This document shows positions 1 to 12,500 of a DNA stretch of 64,000 nucleotides, piece by piece. The position numbers and the translations under genes are program-made. Source of the DNA: Pipra filicauda (lineage: Eukaryota > Chordata > Aves > Passeriformes > Pipridae); assembly GCF_003945595.2 (NCBI RefSeq), contig NW_024104415.1:620001-684000 (forward strand), given 5' to 3'. The notes beneath the pieces are model-generated. The model made no database searches. It saw only the letters and a program-made list of their open reading frames with translations, and was not told the DNA's origin. Each line of letters starts with the position of its first letter. Positions within the stretch are counted from its first letter, which is position 1.

Positions 1-438
1 AGATTCCATGATTTCAGCAGCAACAGAAGCTCATTAGTACAGAGACAGTGTCGGAGCTCAGGATAAACAGGTACAGCTACTGCTGGGAACAGTCAGCCCA
101 GGGAAGGTTGGATTCTGTCATGTCTCTGTGGGCACACAAAGCCACCAGAGTGTTTCAGTGTGAACAGAACGTTTTCCCCTTGCTGAGTTCTCAGAAATGA
201 CTAACCCGTGTTGGCCCATGTTCTGCCCAGCACAGCCCCAATGCTTTGGGAGCCAACAGCCTTTGTGCGACTCCAGCCTGAGACATTTCATGGCAGAGCT
301 TCAAACAAATGAAAACAACTTCTTGAAAAGCAACTTGCTGTCAAATGTGCTTGTAACAAGCTTGTCTTGTCTGACCAGAGCTGGCGTCAGGAGTGGCTCA
401 GGAAGTGGCTTCCCAGGAAGCCCAGCCCTATGGCTCAC

Positions 439-522
439 CTGGCTCACAATGAAGAAGATGACAGTCATGGCTGCACAGGCCAGGGTGATGAGCATCAGGA
501 ACTTGAACCTAAAAATCAGCCC
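439..522 (-). CDS. WLS: WLS coding exon 10 (residues 427-454), last one in the window
   Basis: Begins GLIFRFKF, completing the YEGL motif across the splice, and then encodes a helix ending FFIVSQ. The donor is GTGAGC. Bases 1-438 are the following intron; no further WLS exon was found there. Confidence 0.96.
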
Positions 523-3500
523 CTGTTTAGAGAGAAATGTCACTGGTCACATTAACAGAATCCACAAAACCCTTTTTTGGTTTTAGGATAGACAAGACAT
601 GAGTATAAAAAATGAAAGAGAAAAAAAGGGTCCAACCCACGAAACCCCAAAGCAAAACAACCTCCACCCACTCCTGTGCCGTGCTCAGCACAGCCCATAT
701 CCTCCGCTCCCCACACGTCTGCGCTGCTCCGGATGCTCCGCGCGGGCTGGGATGTCTGGACAGCGCTGCCTTTCCATGACATTTGCTCTGGTGACTGATT
801 GACCAGGAGTTAATTGACGTGGGAGAGGCAGCGGGTCGGTGTGAGCTGGGTCCCAGCCTGACAGCTCATGGGTCTTGTAAAACAAACATGAGGGGAGTCG
901 GTGTCTCAGCACGGGCTCTGGTCCTACCACACTCATCCTCACCCTCAGCCTGGCTGGGAGGAAGCTGCAGCAATTCCAATGCCTGGCAAACCCACGCTGG
1001 CTCCACAGAACAGAGATCCCGAGACAACCTCAGGCTCAGGATCTATCCCACTCCTCACCGTCCCTGCTTTCACTAGTTTTACATTTTTATTTACAAATGC
1101 TTTTGGTTTTGTGTGAGCGTGTTGGGGTTTTTAACCTGTTTTTGGAATTTAGGTGGAAATGTCAGTGTCTGTGTAATGACTGTGCCACACCACAACAACA
1201 GATGACTATTAATTTAACTCTTCCACACTAGATCCATGCTCACCAGATGTTTGGATGTCAAGCGTGGCAGCAGCAGCTCTGCACCACGAGCTGAAGGCCT
1301 GTGCCTCCTGCTAGAGGGAAAAACACTCAATATCTGCTTCAAATTCTCTCAAGTCTGATTTTCTAATTTTTTCTGTGCATTCCCAGTGGGTGATCATGAC
1401 TTGTGTAAATCAGAAGTGACCATGGTTTAACAGAACAACTTTGAGGATAAATATTTACACCCCTGTGGAAACAGCTTAAGCATTGAGAGCGAGTTCCTTG
1501 AGTTTGACAGCTGGTAGAGGCAGGTAGGACAGGAACACGTACAAAATCATGGGCTAAAAACAGGGATAGTGAGCTGAATGTGTTGTGTTTTGATCCCTGT
1601 TTCCCTCTAGCAACTTGTTTAGGAAATGACAACACCAAAATTCTGAATTTACACCATGGAAAACCAGGTGGTCTTGGCAACACTTCCCACTAAACACAAA
1701 AGTTATTCTTAAAGGTGGGGAAATGGAGGTGTGGGGAGATTATGGGCAGAGGAGTCTCAGCACAGACTCCGAGGTCCAAAAATACAGAATCCATGCTCCA
1801 AGGAGGGCAGTTACCTCATAGTGAAGGCGACGAGCCTTGCTCATGGCAGGGAGGCTTGACTGCTTCCCACTGATGTTTCTGAACACTTGGAAGACCATGA
1901 AACACAGGAAGAGAAAATAGAGGCACAGGCAGATCCCTGCGACTATAATAAAGGCCATCTGGCCAGAGAGAGTTAAGGGAAAATTGTACAAACTAAAAAG
2001 AAATACCAGAAAACATTATTCAGGTGATTCACATATTCCGTTCCCCAGTGACTTCCCCTCACACAGCACCAGTCCCCTGAGGTGTCCAGCTCCAAACCTG
2101 CCAGGACTGCTCCTTCCTAAGGACACTGGCATCTGCAGTGCCTGAGCCACCCCTGGCCTTCCAAAATCAGGGTGGAAGTTTCCCCACACTAGGAGGGGAA
2201 CATCTCCCTCTCCTACTGACCCAGCCTGAGGCGGGGGAAGGATACAGCCAGCTCCGTGCCCACCTCGGTGGTCCAGATGCTGTAGAAGGGATTCTTGAGT
2301 TGCACCCCCCTGCAGAGGACAGAAAACACCAACTGTCAGAGGCCAACAAGCTCAGAGGGCCCCATATCCACTCTGCAGCCTGGGAATCACAGAATCATAG
2401 AATATCCTGAGCTGGAAGGGACCCACAAGGATCACGAGTCCAACTCATGGCACTGCACAGACACCCCAACAGTCCCACCCTGTGTGTTGTTCAAATGTTC
2501 CTGCAGCTCTGGCAGCCTTGGGGCCATGACCACTGCCCTGGGGAGTCTGTTCAGTGCCTGACCACCTTCTGGGGGTAGAACCTTTCCCTAAGGTTTCACA
2601 TGGAAATGGCCAGCTGAGCTGCTTTGCCCTGTGTGTGAGGCAGAGGTGAGGTGGGAGGTGTTTCCCTGCTGTGACATTCCAGCACACTTCAGAGCATCCA
2701 CAGGAGCCTCTCCAGGCTCCAGGAGATGGGGCTGTGCATCCAGCCACGGGCTGAAACTGCTGGTCCCTGCTGGGGGAGGTGACCAGGAGCCTGGGATTGC
2801 TGCACCCACCTCTCGCACATGTCAAAGATGAAGAGGCAGAAGGAGCCCACAGCTATGGGTCCAACTTGCTTCCAGTATCCCGAGAGCCGATTCCGCTCGC
2901 TCTGGTCCTAATCAGGTCAAGAGGTTTGGAAGAGGAGAAAAAGGGAAAGCAATTTAGCCTGAAGTGCCCTCACCTGGTGCAAGTCCCCACAGCATCATTT
3001 CCAACTCTCAACAAGTACAAGGGAGCTGCCAGGTATGGCTAGGATCAGAGCTGGAAACCCCCTTCCCATCGGTGTGATACCCACCATCATGTGCTCCCCA
3101 CAGAAGATGATCCAAAACGAGAGCAGCATGGCATAGAAAATTCCTTGCCGAATGTCTCCGAAGAGCAGCATCCAAGTCCAGTCAAAACCGATGGAAAACC
3201 ACTCTACAGGGATGTTAATGAACGTCATGGAAATTCCCAGAGCAAAGATGACCCTGGAGAAGCAGATACACCATCTCTTTCCAGTGTTCAAGGGAAGAAC
3301 AGAGCCCCAAAATCCAAAGCTGTGCACAGAATGCAACAGAAGGAAATCCAGCTCTTTGGGAAGTGTCACCTCCTGCCACCAAACCCTCTAGGACTGATTG
3401 ACTCCAAGTAGTTCCTCATTCTCCATGGGTTCAACGGGAAAGAAAAGAGAAGCTATGGAGCTCTCCTGCTCCCAGTGTGCCTGGGCGGAGGGAGGGGATG

Positions 3501-6500
3501 GAGAAGAGACAATTCCTGTCTCCCCAACCATGGGCTCTGCCTGGGAGCAACAACCACCTCAGGGAGTCCCCTTGCTCGAGGGTCACCTGGGCCCCAACTC
3601 ACTTCTCCAGCAGGACGGGAGCACGTGTCATCAGCGTGATCCGCCTCCAGTACCACACCATGATAATCAGAATGCTGGGGGTCAGGAAGGTCTTCATGGC
3701 AAACCACACCTTGGTGAAGCCTCCGTTTTGATGGATGCCCTAAGGAAAACCAAGGTGGAAGGTGACTGCTATACAGGGTTTAATGTCATCATTCTGTGCT
3801 TCTCCTTACAGGAGTGGCAGGAGAGGCACAGACATGGCAGTGCATCCCAAAGACATGGGCTGGCCAACACCAGAAAGGGAGCAGGTGCCCACTAAGCCCC
3901 CAGGCCACCTAGGCAGGTTCCAGAAGGTCTGAAAACAAATACCAGCAGACGAGAGGCAGGAGAGGGGATTCTGACACAGCATGGAAAAAGCTGGCAGAAT
4001 TACTCCCAGACAAGTAATGGGACACTCATGGAGCCAAGCCATCGCTGGTGGGAAGAGCATTGGCCAAATGAATGTGTTTCTCCAGTCATGCGCCCTCCCA
4101 CCACTGTCTGCAGCCACCACAGCCCTGGCTCCCTGCTCCGCTGACAAGGACGGTGTGGGGAGGGCTTCCAGGTGGGAGAAGCATCCATGCGCACCAAGCC
4201 TCAAGGGAGGGCAGGAGCAAGGATTGCTGACAGCCATCCCAGACATCTGCATGGCCACAACCAACTCCAAGATCCAAATCCCCTTCAAACCCTGCTGTTC
4301 TGCTCCTCCTTAACTCGTACCCGCGAGAGGGAGGACTCTGCATCCCAGCCAGACTGTGGCGGGGAGGGGAGAGCACAGGGGAATTCTCAGAGCCACGGAA
4401 AGAGCCCAGCATTGGAGGTGGTCACAGGGCTCGAGGCTTGGGGAGGGCTCCTCAGAAGAGCAAAGAGGGCATCCCTTGGGGAGGAGGACAGTCCCATGTG
4501 AGGCTGGAGCGGGACCAAAGGAGCTCAGGACAGGAAGTAGGACGGGCAGCCACCCTGGTGGGAAGCGGGACGGACACTCACCACGAGGCGGATGTCCTTG
4601 ATCTCACCGATGCCCACGTTGATGCCCTTCCTCTCGTTGACAGGCAGGCGGATGTTGATGAGGTAGTACTTGTGTGCCACGCTGCCGATCTCCATGAAGG
4701 GCAGGAAGTCGCAGTCGTAGTGCCGACCCTCGGACTCCAGAGTCTGGAGAAAGGGCAGGGAGCAAAACCATGGCTGTCAGTCCCCAGGGACCACCACACC
4801 CCCCCACAGGGAGGGTCTGCAAGAGCCCTCAAACTGGGAGCACCAAAAGCCTGTTTGCCAGTTCCTGGGGAGAGCCTGTGTGAGACAGTGGCTTGGGGAC
4901 ATTTATCCTCATGTTTTTGATTGGTTTGGGTCATTGAATCAATAAGTTTGACCTCAAGGAGGTTCACATTTCAGGCTCTTTAACAGTCTTAAAGTCAAGG
5001 GAGCCTTCCAAGATGAACCTTTTACAACTCCCTGACAGGAGGGTGCAGCCAGATGGGATTCAGCCTCTTCTCCCAGAGAGCAAGTGACAAGAGGAAACAG
5101 CCTCAGGTTGTGCCAGGGGAGGTTTAGGTTGGATATTGGGGAAAATTCTATGACAGGAAGAGGACAACTCCCACCCATCCCCACTGCCAGCATTGTCCAA
5201 GCTCCTTACTTTCGGTGAGCCAAAGGTGCACTTCAGCTTCCTGTTCTCTATGGCATGAGCTATTTCTTCCCAGTCACTGAATGCGTCATCGCGATAGGCC
5301 AGCGACACATCCAGCGTGATCTCTGCATTCTCCTCTGTAAGAGGGAGGAAACATGAGGCTTGTTATGTTCCCAGAGTAACCAGAAAGCACCATGTTCCTT
5401 TATAAAGAAAATTAAGGTGGTGAAGTTGAGCTATCCTGGCCTTGCTGGAAAAAAACCTCAGAAACAACCACACACATGATGGCATTGATGTTTTTTATAC
5501 ATCTGATTTGGATTAAGTTGTTCTCCAGAAGACTTTTGGAGCCCTCCCCTCCTTGCCCACACCTGCATTGACTTGTCTGTGCCTTTGCAGACGTCCCAAC
5601 TCGCCCGTCAGTCACACAGGTGGAGCTCATGCCCCAGCAAGGTCACACCTCAGGATGGGCATCGGCCCCCCCAGACATGTTCATAGGGAGAGGATGGGCT
5701 ACAGCTGCTTGTAAATGTGCTCTTGCCAGGACACTGCAAGGAGGTCATTGCTGCAAGGAGGAAATGAGGCTGGAACAGGCTTATTTAGGTGCTGTAACTG
5801 AGCATGTTCACGAAATGAAGAGTTGCAGCTGAAGCTGCCAAGGAGCAACACATCAACATGTTTAAAAACCCGAAGCAAGTCTGTACCAGCTCCACCAGAT
5901 GTAAAATCCTCCTGTTTACCAGGAACAGATCCCAGGGAAGGCTCTGAATGAGAAACACACTCCAAAATGAGCATGTTCATGTTACAGCCCAGCCTCTTTT
6001 TATAGAGCACCAAATTCTCAGAGCCACAGCTGTTGTAAAAGCTACAGAGGATGGCTACAGAACTATCTGCCATGGAGAAGTTGGGGGGGAGAGTTGATCT
6101 GCTGGAAGGCAGGAGGGCTCTTCAGAGGGACCTGGACAAGCTGGAGAGATGGTCTGATTCCAATAGGATGAGGTTCAAGAAGGCCAAGTGCCAGGTCCTG
6201 CACTTTGGCCACAACAACCCCCTGCAGCGCTACAGGCTGGGCACAGAGTGGCTGGAGAGCAGCCAGGCAGAAAGGGACCTGGGAGTCTGAATTGACAGGA
6301 AACTGAACATGAGCCAGCAGTGTGCCCAGGTGGCCAAGAAGGCCAATGGCATCCTGGCCTGTATCAGGAACAGTATGGCCAGCAGGACCAGGGAAGTGAT
6401 TCTTCCCCTGTACTCAGCGCTGGTGAGGCCACACCTCGAGTGCTGTGTCCAGTTCTGGGCCCCTCAGTTCAGGAAGGATATTGAGGTGCTGGAGCAGGTC

Positions 6501-9500
6501 CAGAGAAGAGCAACGAGCTTGGTGAAGGAACTGGAGCACAAGTCCTATGAGGAGAGGCTGAGGGAGCTGGGGGTGTTTAGCCTGGAGAAGAGGAGGCTCA
6601 GGGGAGACCTCATCACTCTCTCCAACTACCTGAAAGGAGGTTGTAGCCAGGTGGGGGTTGGTCTCTTCTCCCAGGCAACCAATAGCACGACAAGAGTACA
6701 TGATCTTAAGCTCTGCCAGGGGAGGTTTAGGTTAGATATTAGGAAGAAATTTTATACAGAGGGATTAATCAGACAATGGAATGGGCTGGCAAGGGAGGTG
6801 GTGGATTCTCCATCCCTGGAGATTTTTAAGATGAGACTGGATGTGGCACTTAGTGCCGTGGTCTAGTAACTGTGGCAGTGTTGGATCAAGGGTTGGACTT
6901 GATGATCTGGGAGGTCTTTTCCAGCCCAGTTGATTTTATGAAGTGTTGGGAGATGGCTACAGAACCATCCGCCATGGGGAAGGGCTGGGAGATGGCTATG
7001 GAACTATCTGCCACGGAGAAGTAGGAGATGGCTACACAACCCATCAGTTATATTTTTGTTGGGAATACGTGGTGGCACACTCATCCAAACTGATGGGAAG
7101 GGGCGTGGATGGGATCTGTGGTTGGGAGCTGCTATTTATATGTCACTTGGAGGTGGATGGGTTGTGCATCTGATGTGGGGGCATCAAATTTTTCTGAGCA
7201 TTTTTTGGCACACGTGATCTACACCATCCTGATCCATATCCAGTTCCTTTCCAGAGCTGCCACGAGTTGGGTTTCCATGAAACATGAATTTGCCATCTCA
7301 GATCTGCTGTTTAGGAGACCAGCAAAACAGATAAATGGGAACATAAGGTTGAACTTGGCCCAGCTAAAAAGAACTACAAACTCCATTTCAGAAGCCATAA
7401 AACCAACTGGAATGCTTGGGATTAAATCCAACAAAAACAGCTTTCAGTATTTCATCTTTGCAGTCCAAGTGTTGCTGCTGCCATCGTGTATGAAAACCAG
7501 AAGGCAGAAGATGACTGCTTTGTGCTTTCCCAGGCCAATGGATTAGAGGGTCCCTCTGGATTTCCATCAGTCTCTGCATTGGGGTGACACCTCCCATTGG
7601 AAAAGAGTTTTGTGCAAAGACCCTTCAAGGCTGCCAACATAAAATGTAGATATATACGTATACATACAGACGTACACATGTATTCAGCACATCAGACTGA
7701 TAGCAGGGCTGGGTTAGTGGTTGGACTCAATCTTAAAGGTCTTTTCCAACCTAAATGATTCCACGATTCCCTGATAGTCCTATGCCAGCTCACTCTCAGC
7801 TTTCCACCAGCAACTCCCACTGTCCCTGAGGAACAAGTAAGGACATTGACACTGTCTAGCACAAAAGTGAATTGTAAGATTGGTGCCTTAGTCACATTAA
7901 TATCAAGTTGTCAGATGGTGAAGAGACAATTTTGGGGAGGGGGGTTTGTCCTTTTCCTACACAGCATTAAACAGCTTCCCACTGCTAGAGGGTAGGATTA
8001 GATGGGATATTGGGAAGAAATTCTTTCTTGTGAGGGTGGTGAGGCCCTGGCACAGGTTGCCCAGAGAAGCTGTGGCTGCCCCATCCCTGGAAGTATCCAA
8101 GGCCAGGTTGGACAGGGCTTGGAGCAACCTGGTCTAGTGGAAGGTGTCCCTGCCCATGTCAGGGGGTGGGAATGAGATGAGCTTTAAGGTCCCTCCCAAC
8201 CCAGTCCCTTCCAGTTATTCAGTTCTTCCACTCATGTTAATCAAGGCTCTCCAGAATTTCACAACAATTAAAGGTAGAAATTTGTCTTATTCAGCACCAA
8301 GAGATGAAGTTACCCCTGCCAGGGACCCTTATCTCACAAAGACCACACCAGACACCTTCCCACAGCATCTCCAGCTCGGCCTTGTCTACACAGGTCTTAT
8401 AGATGATGTGTGGTTAATCTGGAGCCTGGTAAATCCATTTGGGAGGAGCAGCTGTGTGGCACTGTGTGCCAACCTCACTCTGCCACAGGACTGTATTAAC
8501 AACCCTACAGCATTAACACAGGGTCATTTACAGGATCACTCATTCCAGGGCTGCCCAACAAGGAAAAGACATGTTCCTGTGGGCGTCCCAGTTTTGAGCC
8601 CTCTCCCTGATTCTCCCTTCCCAGGATTATGGGATGCTCCAAAGCTGGTCAGAGCTGTGACTCCCCCACAGCGAGGGACTCACGGTAATTCTTCCCATTG
8701 GCATTTTCCTGCCTGGGATCTTTTCCATGATTCACTTTAGTGTGATCCTTGCACAGGATATCTTCACTCACATTACAATAGCCTAAAAATAGCAGAGTTG
8801 TTTCAGGAGGCGGCTCTGGGCCAGATGTACACTGACACAGCTGGCTGGAGAGAAGCCTAGGGCAGGCACACAGAAATGCTGGAATGATTCGCATTACACT
8901 TCCATGCTTCACCAGCTCCCTAAAATTACAAATCCTACCAAGGAGCCCAGAGCTGGATTAATTAGAGCAGGAGGCTGCAGCACTTGGCCCTCTGACTGTA
9001 CACAATTGCATTCCAACTGCAAAGAAACTCCATCTCATTCCAGCCTTTCCCTTTCCCAGTTTTGGGAAGGGGTTTTAATAATTGAGTGCACAATGCATCA
9101 AAAAAAGATAGGACAGCTTGGGCACAGAAATAGCCTCTTCCTTGGAGGAACAGTCTGATTCTCTTCTAGCTTTCTATGAAGGATAAACACAGGGAAGTAT
9201 CTCAGCTTTTAAACATTACGTTCCAAAAACATCTGAATTTCAAAACCAGTGAAAGTCCAGAGCGAGTTCCCAAGGTGAAGTGGATTAGAGCTGGTTGCTG
9301 GTGCAGATCCCAGGGGCATTCCAGGATGCTCAGCCCCTGCCAGGCTCTCCCGGGGCACCTTACCAGGGACTCCCTACCCTCTGTCCTGGGACAATCCTTG
9401 CTGGCTGGCTGAGCAGGGCTGACACAGGCATGACTCCTGCTCTGCAGAGATGAGGAGTCAGCCATGAGTCACCAATGTCTCCTTACAGGCACAGCCTGAC

Positions 9501-12500
9501 TGCCCTTGTCCTGGAGCATCCCTTTCCCAGCAGGGCTGCAGCACTCAGCATTCCTGGAAAAGCCAAATGCCAGTTTATTCTGTGTGCTGGCCTTGCTTAT
9601 GGATTGCAGAGGAAGAGAATGACCAAGTGCCTTTGGGGACAAAAGAAGGTGACAGTTTGATGTGGCTCAGCAACATCCCTTGAAGACGAAGGGGAACTCA
9701 GCAGAGCCCAGGACTCTGCACAGCACCTTCAGACCATGCTGTGGGGCTTCAGGAGCAGGGAGAGCAGGATGTTTCCTCAGGCATCAGCTTTCCAGAAGGA
9801 TAACATCTGTGCAGTTGCCAGGCAGTGCTGCTTTCCTGGATGATCTGAGGCAGCTCCAAGACAGTCCTTACAACAGTGCCCAGCGGAGGCTTCACCAGCC
9901 ACGGTGCCTTCCAGGAGCGTCCCTGGTTTGGCACCAGCCCCTGCTGGCATCAGCCACAGCACAACAGTGCTGGCCTTGAGGGCTCAGAGCTTGAGAGAGA
10001 AAAACTTGAACTGTTGCTTTAAAAGAAATGAGGTTATTTCACATCCTCACCATCCCCTTTACAGGAGCTGATCCCAGTCACCTGATGAAATGGGGCTCTT
10101 ACACTAGTTCCAGGTTAACAGCAGGATACAGACACATTATGCGATTATTTCACCTTAGCGAGATTTGTTCTTATTTCTTTAAGATCTGTTACAACACAGT
10201 CTAGCAAGCAAGAAATGTGTTACTCACTAGTTTCTTAGATCTTAAATTTATGTCTGCCTTCAGCTTGGCACAAAGTATTGGAAAACAGCTTTTAAAATAT
10301 TTCTTCAATGAAACAAAACCTTCAGGATGTGCCAAAGAAGCTCACACCATAAGAAGTATTAATGTCCCTCATCTTCAAATGCTTCTTATAAAGAAAACCA
10401 GCAGCTCCTGAACGCCAAATGGCAGGACCTGAGCAGTGACAGCAGTGACACAGCTCACCCCAGACCTCCCTTTTACTACCCAAGAGGTGGCCCAAGATGA
10501 GCTTTTCTGCTTTTAGATCTCAAAAAAGCTCCCCACCTTTGCAGGACTGAGTCACTGAAGGGCAGACAATGACCTGAAGCAAAGGCTCTGCTCTTCCAGC
10601 AAAAATGCTGCCAGAAGCTTGTTTAGCATTCCAGCAGCCTGCTCCAGGTGCTCAGCCATTCCTGACTCCAGCTCAGTGGTTTGACTTGAAAAGCCTCAGA
10701 ACAAAGCTGTGTTTCCCCAATGCAACCATCTATTTCAGACTGAGAAGTTGAGGCCTTAAAGTCACAAAGCTGCTCTCTCTGAATTTCAGAGATAATTACA
10801 GGGATAAGAACGCACATGTCAGCTTTCTACAGTCTCAGTTTTAACTTAATGATGATGCATTAAATGTAATCCCCGCCCCACACCTGGAAGGGTCCAAGGC
10901 CAGGTTGGACAGGGCTTGGACAACCTGGTCTAGTGGAAGGTGTCCCTGCCATGGCAGGGGTGGAACTGGATGGGCTTTAATGTCCTTCCCAACTCAAACC
11001 AGTCTGGGATTCTATGATTCCATGATAAATAGCTGGCAGGAACAGGTCCATGCTGAGGGAGCAAGTAGTGAAGGAAACAAAGCTGGCATGGAAACTCAGC
11101 AGATCAGCAGTGACCTCGCTGCTCCTATTTGCTGGTCCACATCCCCAGCTCCTAAACCAGATTTACTCCCTGAACTGATCCACCACACAGATCCAACCCA
11201 ACCAGGCTGCAGCCAGGGTAAGAGCTACAGACACTCCAGTTCAACCAGTCTGAAAAGCAAATTGTTTATTCAGTGTAGGTTAGGGTTGTTGGAAAGGGAC
11301 TTTCTCCAAACACTAAAACATGCACACACATGTACAACTTCTGCCAGGAAGGGGCAGAGCAGTCCTGCCCTTGCTGCTCCCAACATCATTTTGCAGATAT
11401 TAGTGCAGCATTATTTTTGAGTGTGGTATTTTTTCTTCTGTTTTGGGGGATTTTGTATATTTTTATTTGTGTATTTGTTTTGTATATATACAATAGCTTC
11501 TAACTGAAAGAGAGCAGGTTAAGATGGGATACTGAGAAGAAGTTGTTCCCTGTGAAAGTGGTGAGGCCCTGGCACAGGTTGCCCAGAGAAGCTGTGGCTG
11601 CCCCACCCCTGGGGACAGCAGCTTTAAGGGAAACACTATGGGAAATGAGACCCCAGGGGACAGAGCCACTCACTCAGGTCATTGTCCATCTTGAAGGCGA
11701 TGTCCAGCTGCATGATGAAGAGCATGAACTGGAACCAGGGGCTCATCTCCTTGGTGGGCAGCGGGACATGCACAGCAAACACGATGTCGTTGGCCTCGAT
11801 CTGCCGACTCACCGCCTCATCAAAGTCCTTCAGCTTCTTGCAGTGGTTGGGTCCCCAGGGCATCAGCCACTTGGTTTTGTGGTGGTTCTTCCTTACGTCA
11901 ATGCACTTCACTGACATGTAAGGAACAGCTGTAGTGGGGCTGGGAGCTGTGAAGGGAAGAGAACCACATTTGTAGCATCTTCAGATATCTTAGACAGTGG
12001 TTTCCCCATCAAAATACACAGCTCCCCATTCAACTCTTTGAAGACAATTTAAAACAAATGCACCCAATGCTGCTCCTTCACAGCTCCTTGATCTCACAGT
12101 CAAGTAATTAAGGTTATTACATCTACAGACGTGTTACTGACTTTGTAGTGGGATCAGATGAGGATTAGCTGAAGAGCCAGTATCTGCCAGTTCAGTCTCA
12201 GATACCTCATCACCCAAAATCATCCTGTGTTACTGAAAGCTTTTCCTATGCAAACACCCTTCCCATGTGCTCACTCGAGCAAATCCACAGGCAAAGCATG
12301 TGCCCAGATAAACCCGGATGGATAAACTAATCCTATGTAATACAAAGTTGTGAAGTGAAATTTATTAACCCCCCTCCCTCCCAAAAGTTCAGCTCTTTTT
12401 AAAATGAAAGCCAGGCTTGAAATTCCAAAAATTAGGTGCAAATTTAACCTAGTAAAGTAAAACATGAGGAAATTTAGTTTAGGATGATGAAAGGGAGTTT

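Noticed and set aside
1..438. Search for the next WLS exon
   Set aside because: No frame matching the rest of WLS (the segment after FFIVSQ) is present. This is intron.
3398..3895. 165-codon plus-strand frame
   Set aside because: Antisense shadow of WLS exon 5 and its flanks.
6051..6866. Reverse-transcriptase-like frames treated as a host gene
   Set aside because: They are the coding end of a CR1 LINE, truncated and with a stop, so annotated as a mobile element.
8144..8740. 198-codon plus-strand frame
   Set aside because: It starts inside a CR1 tail and continues into unique intron sequence; no domain.
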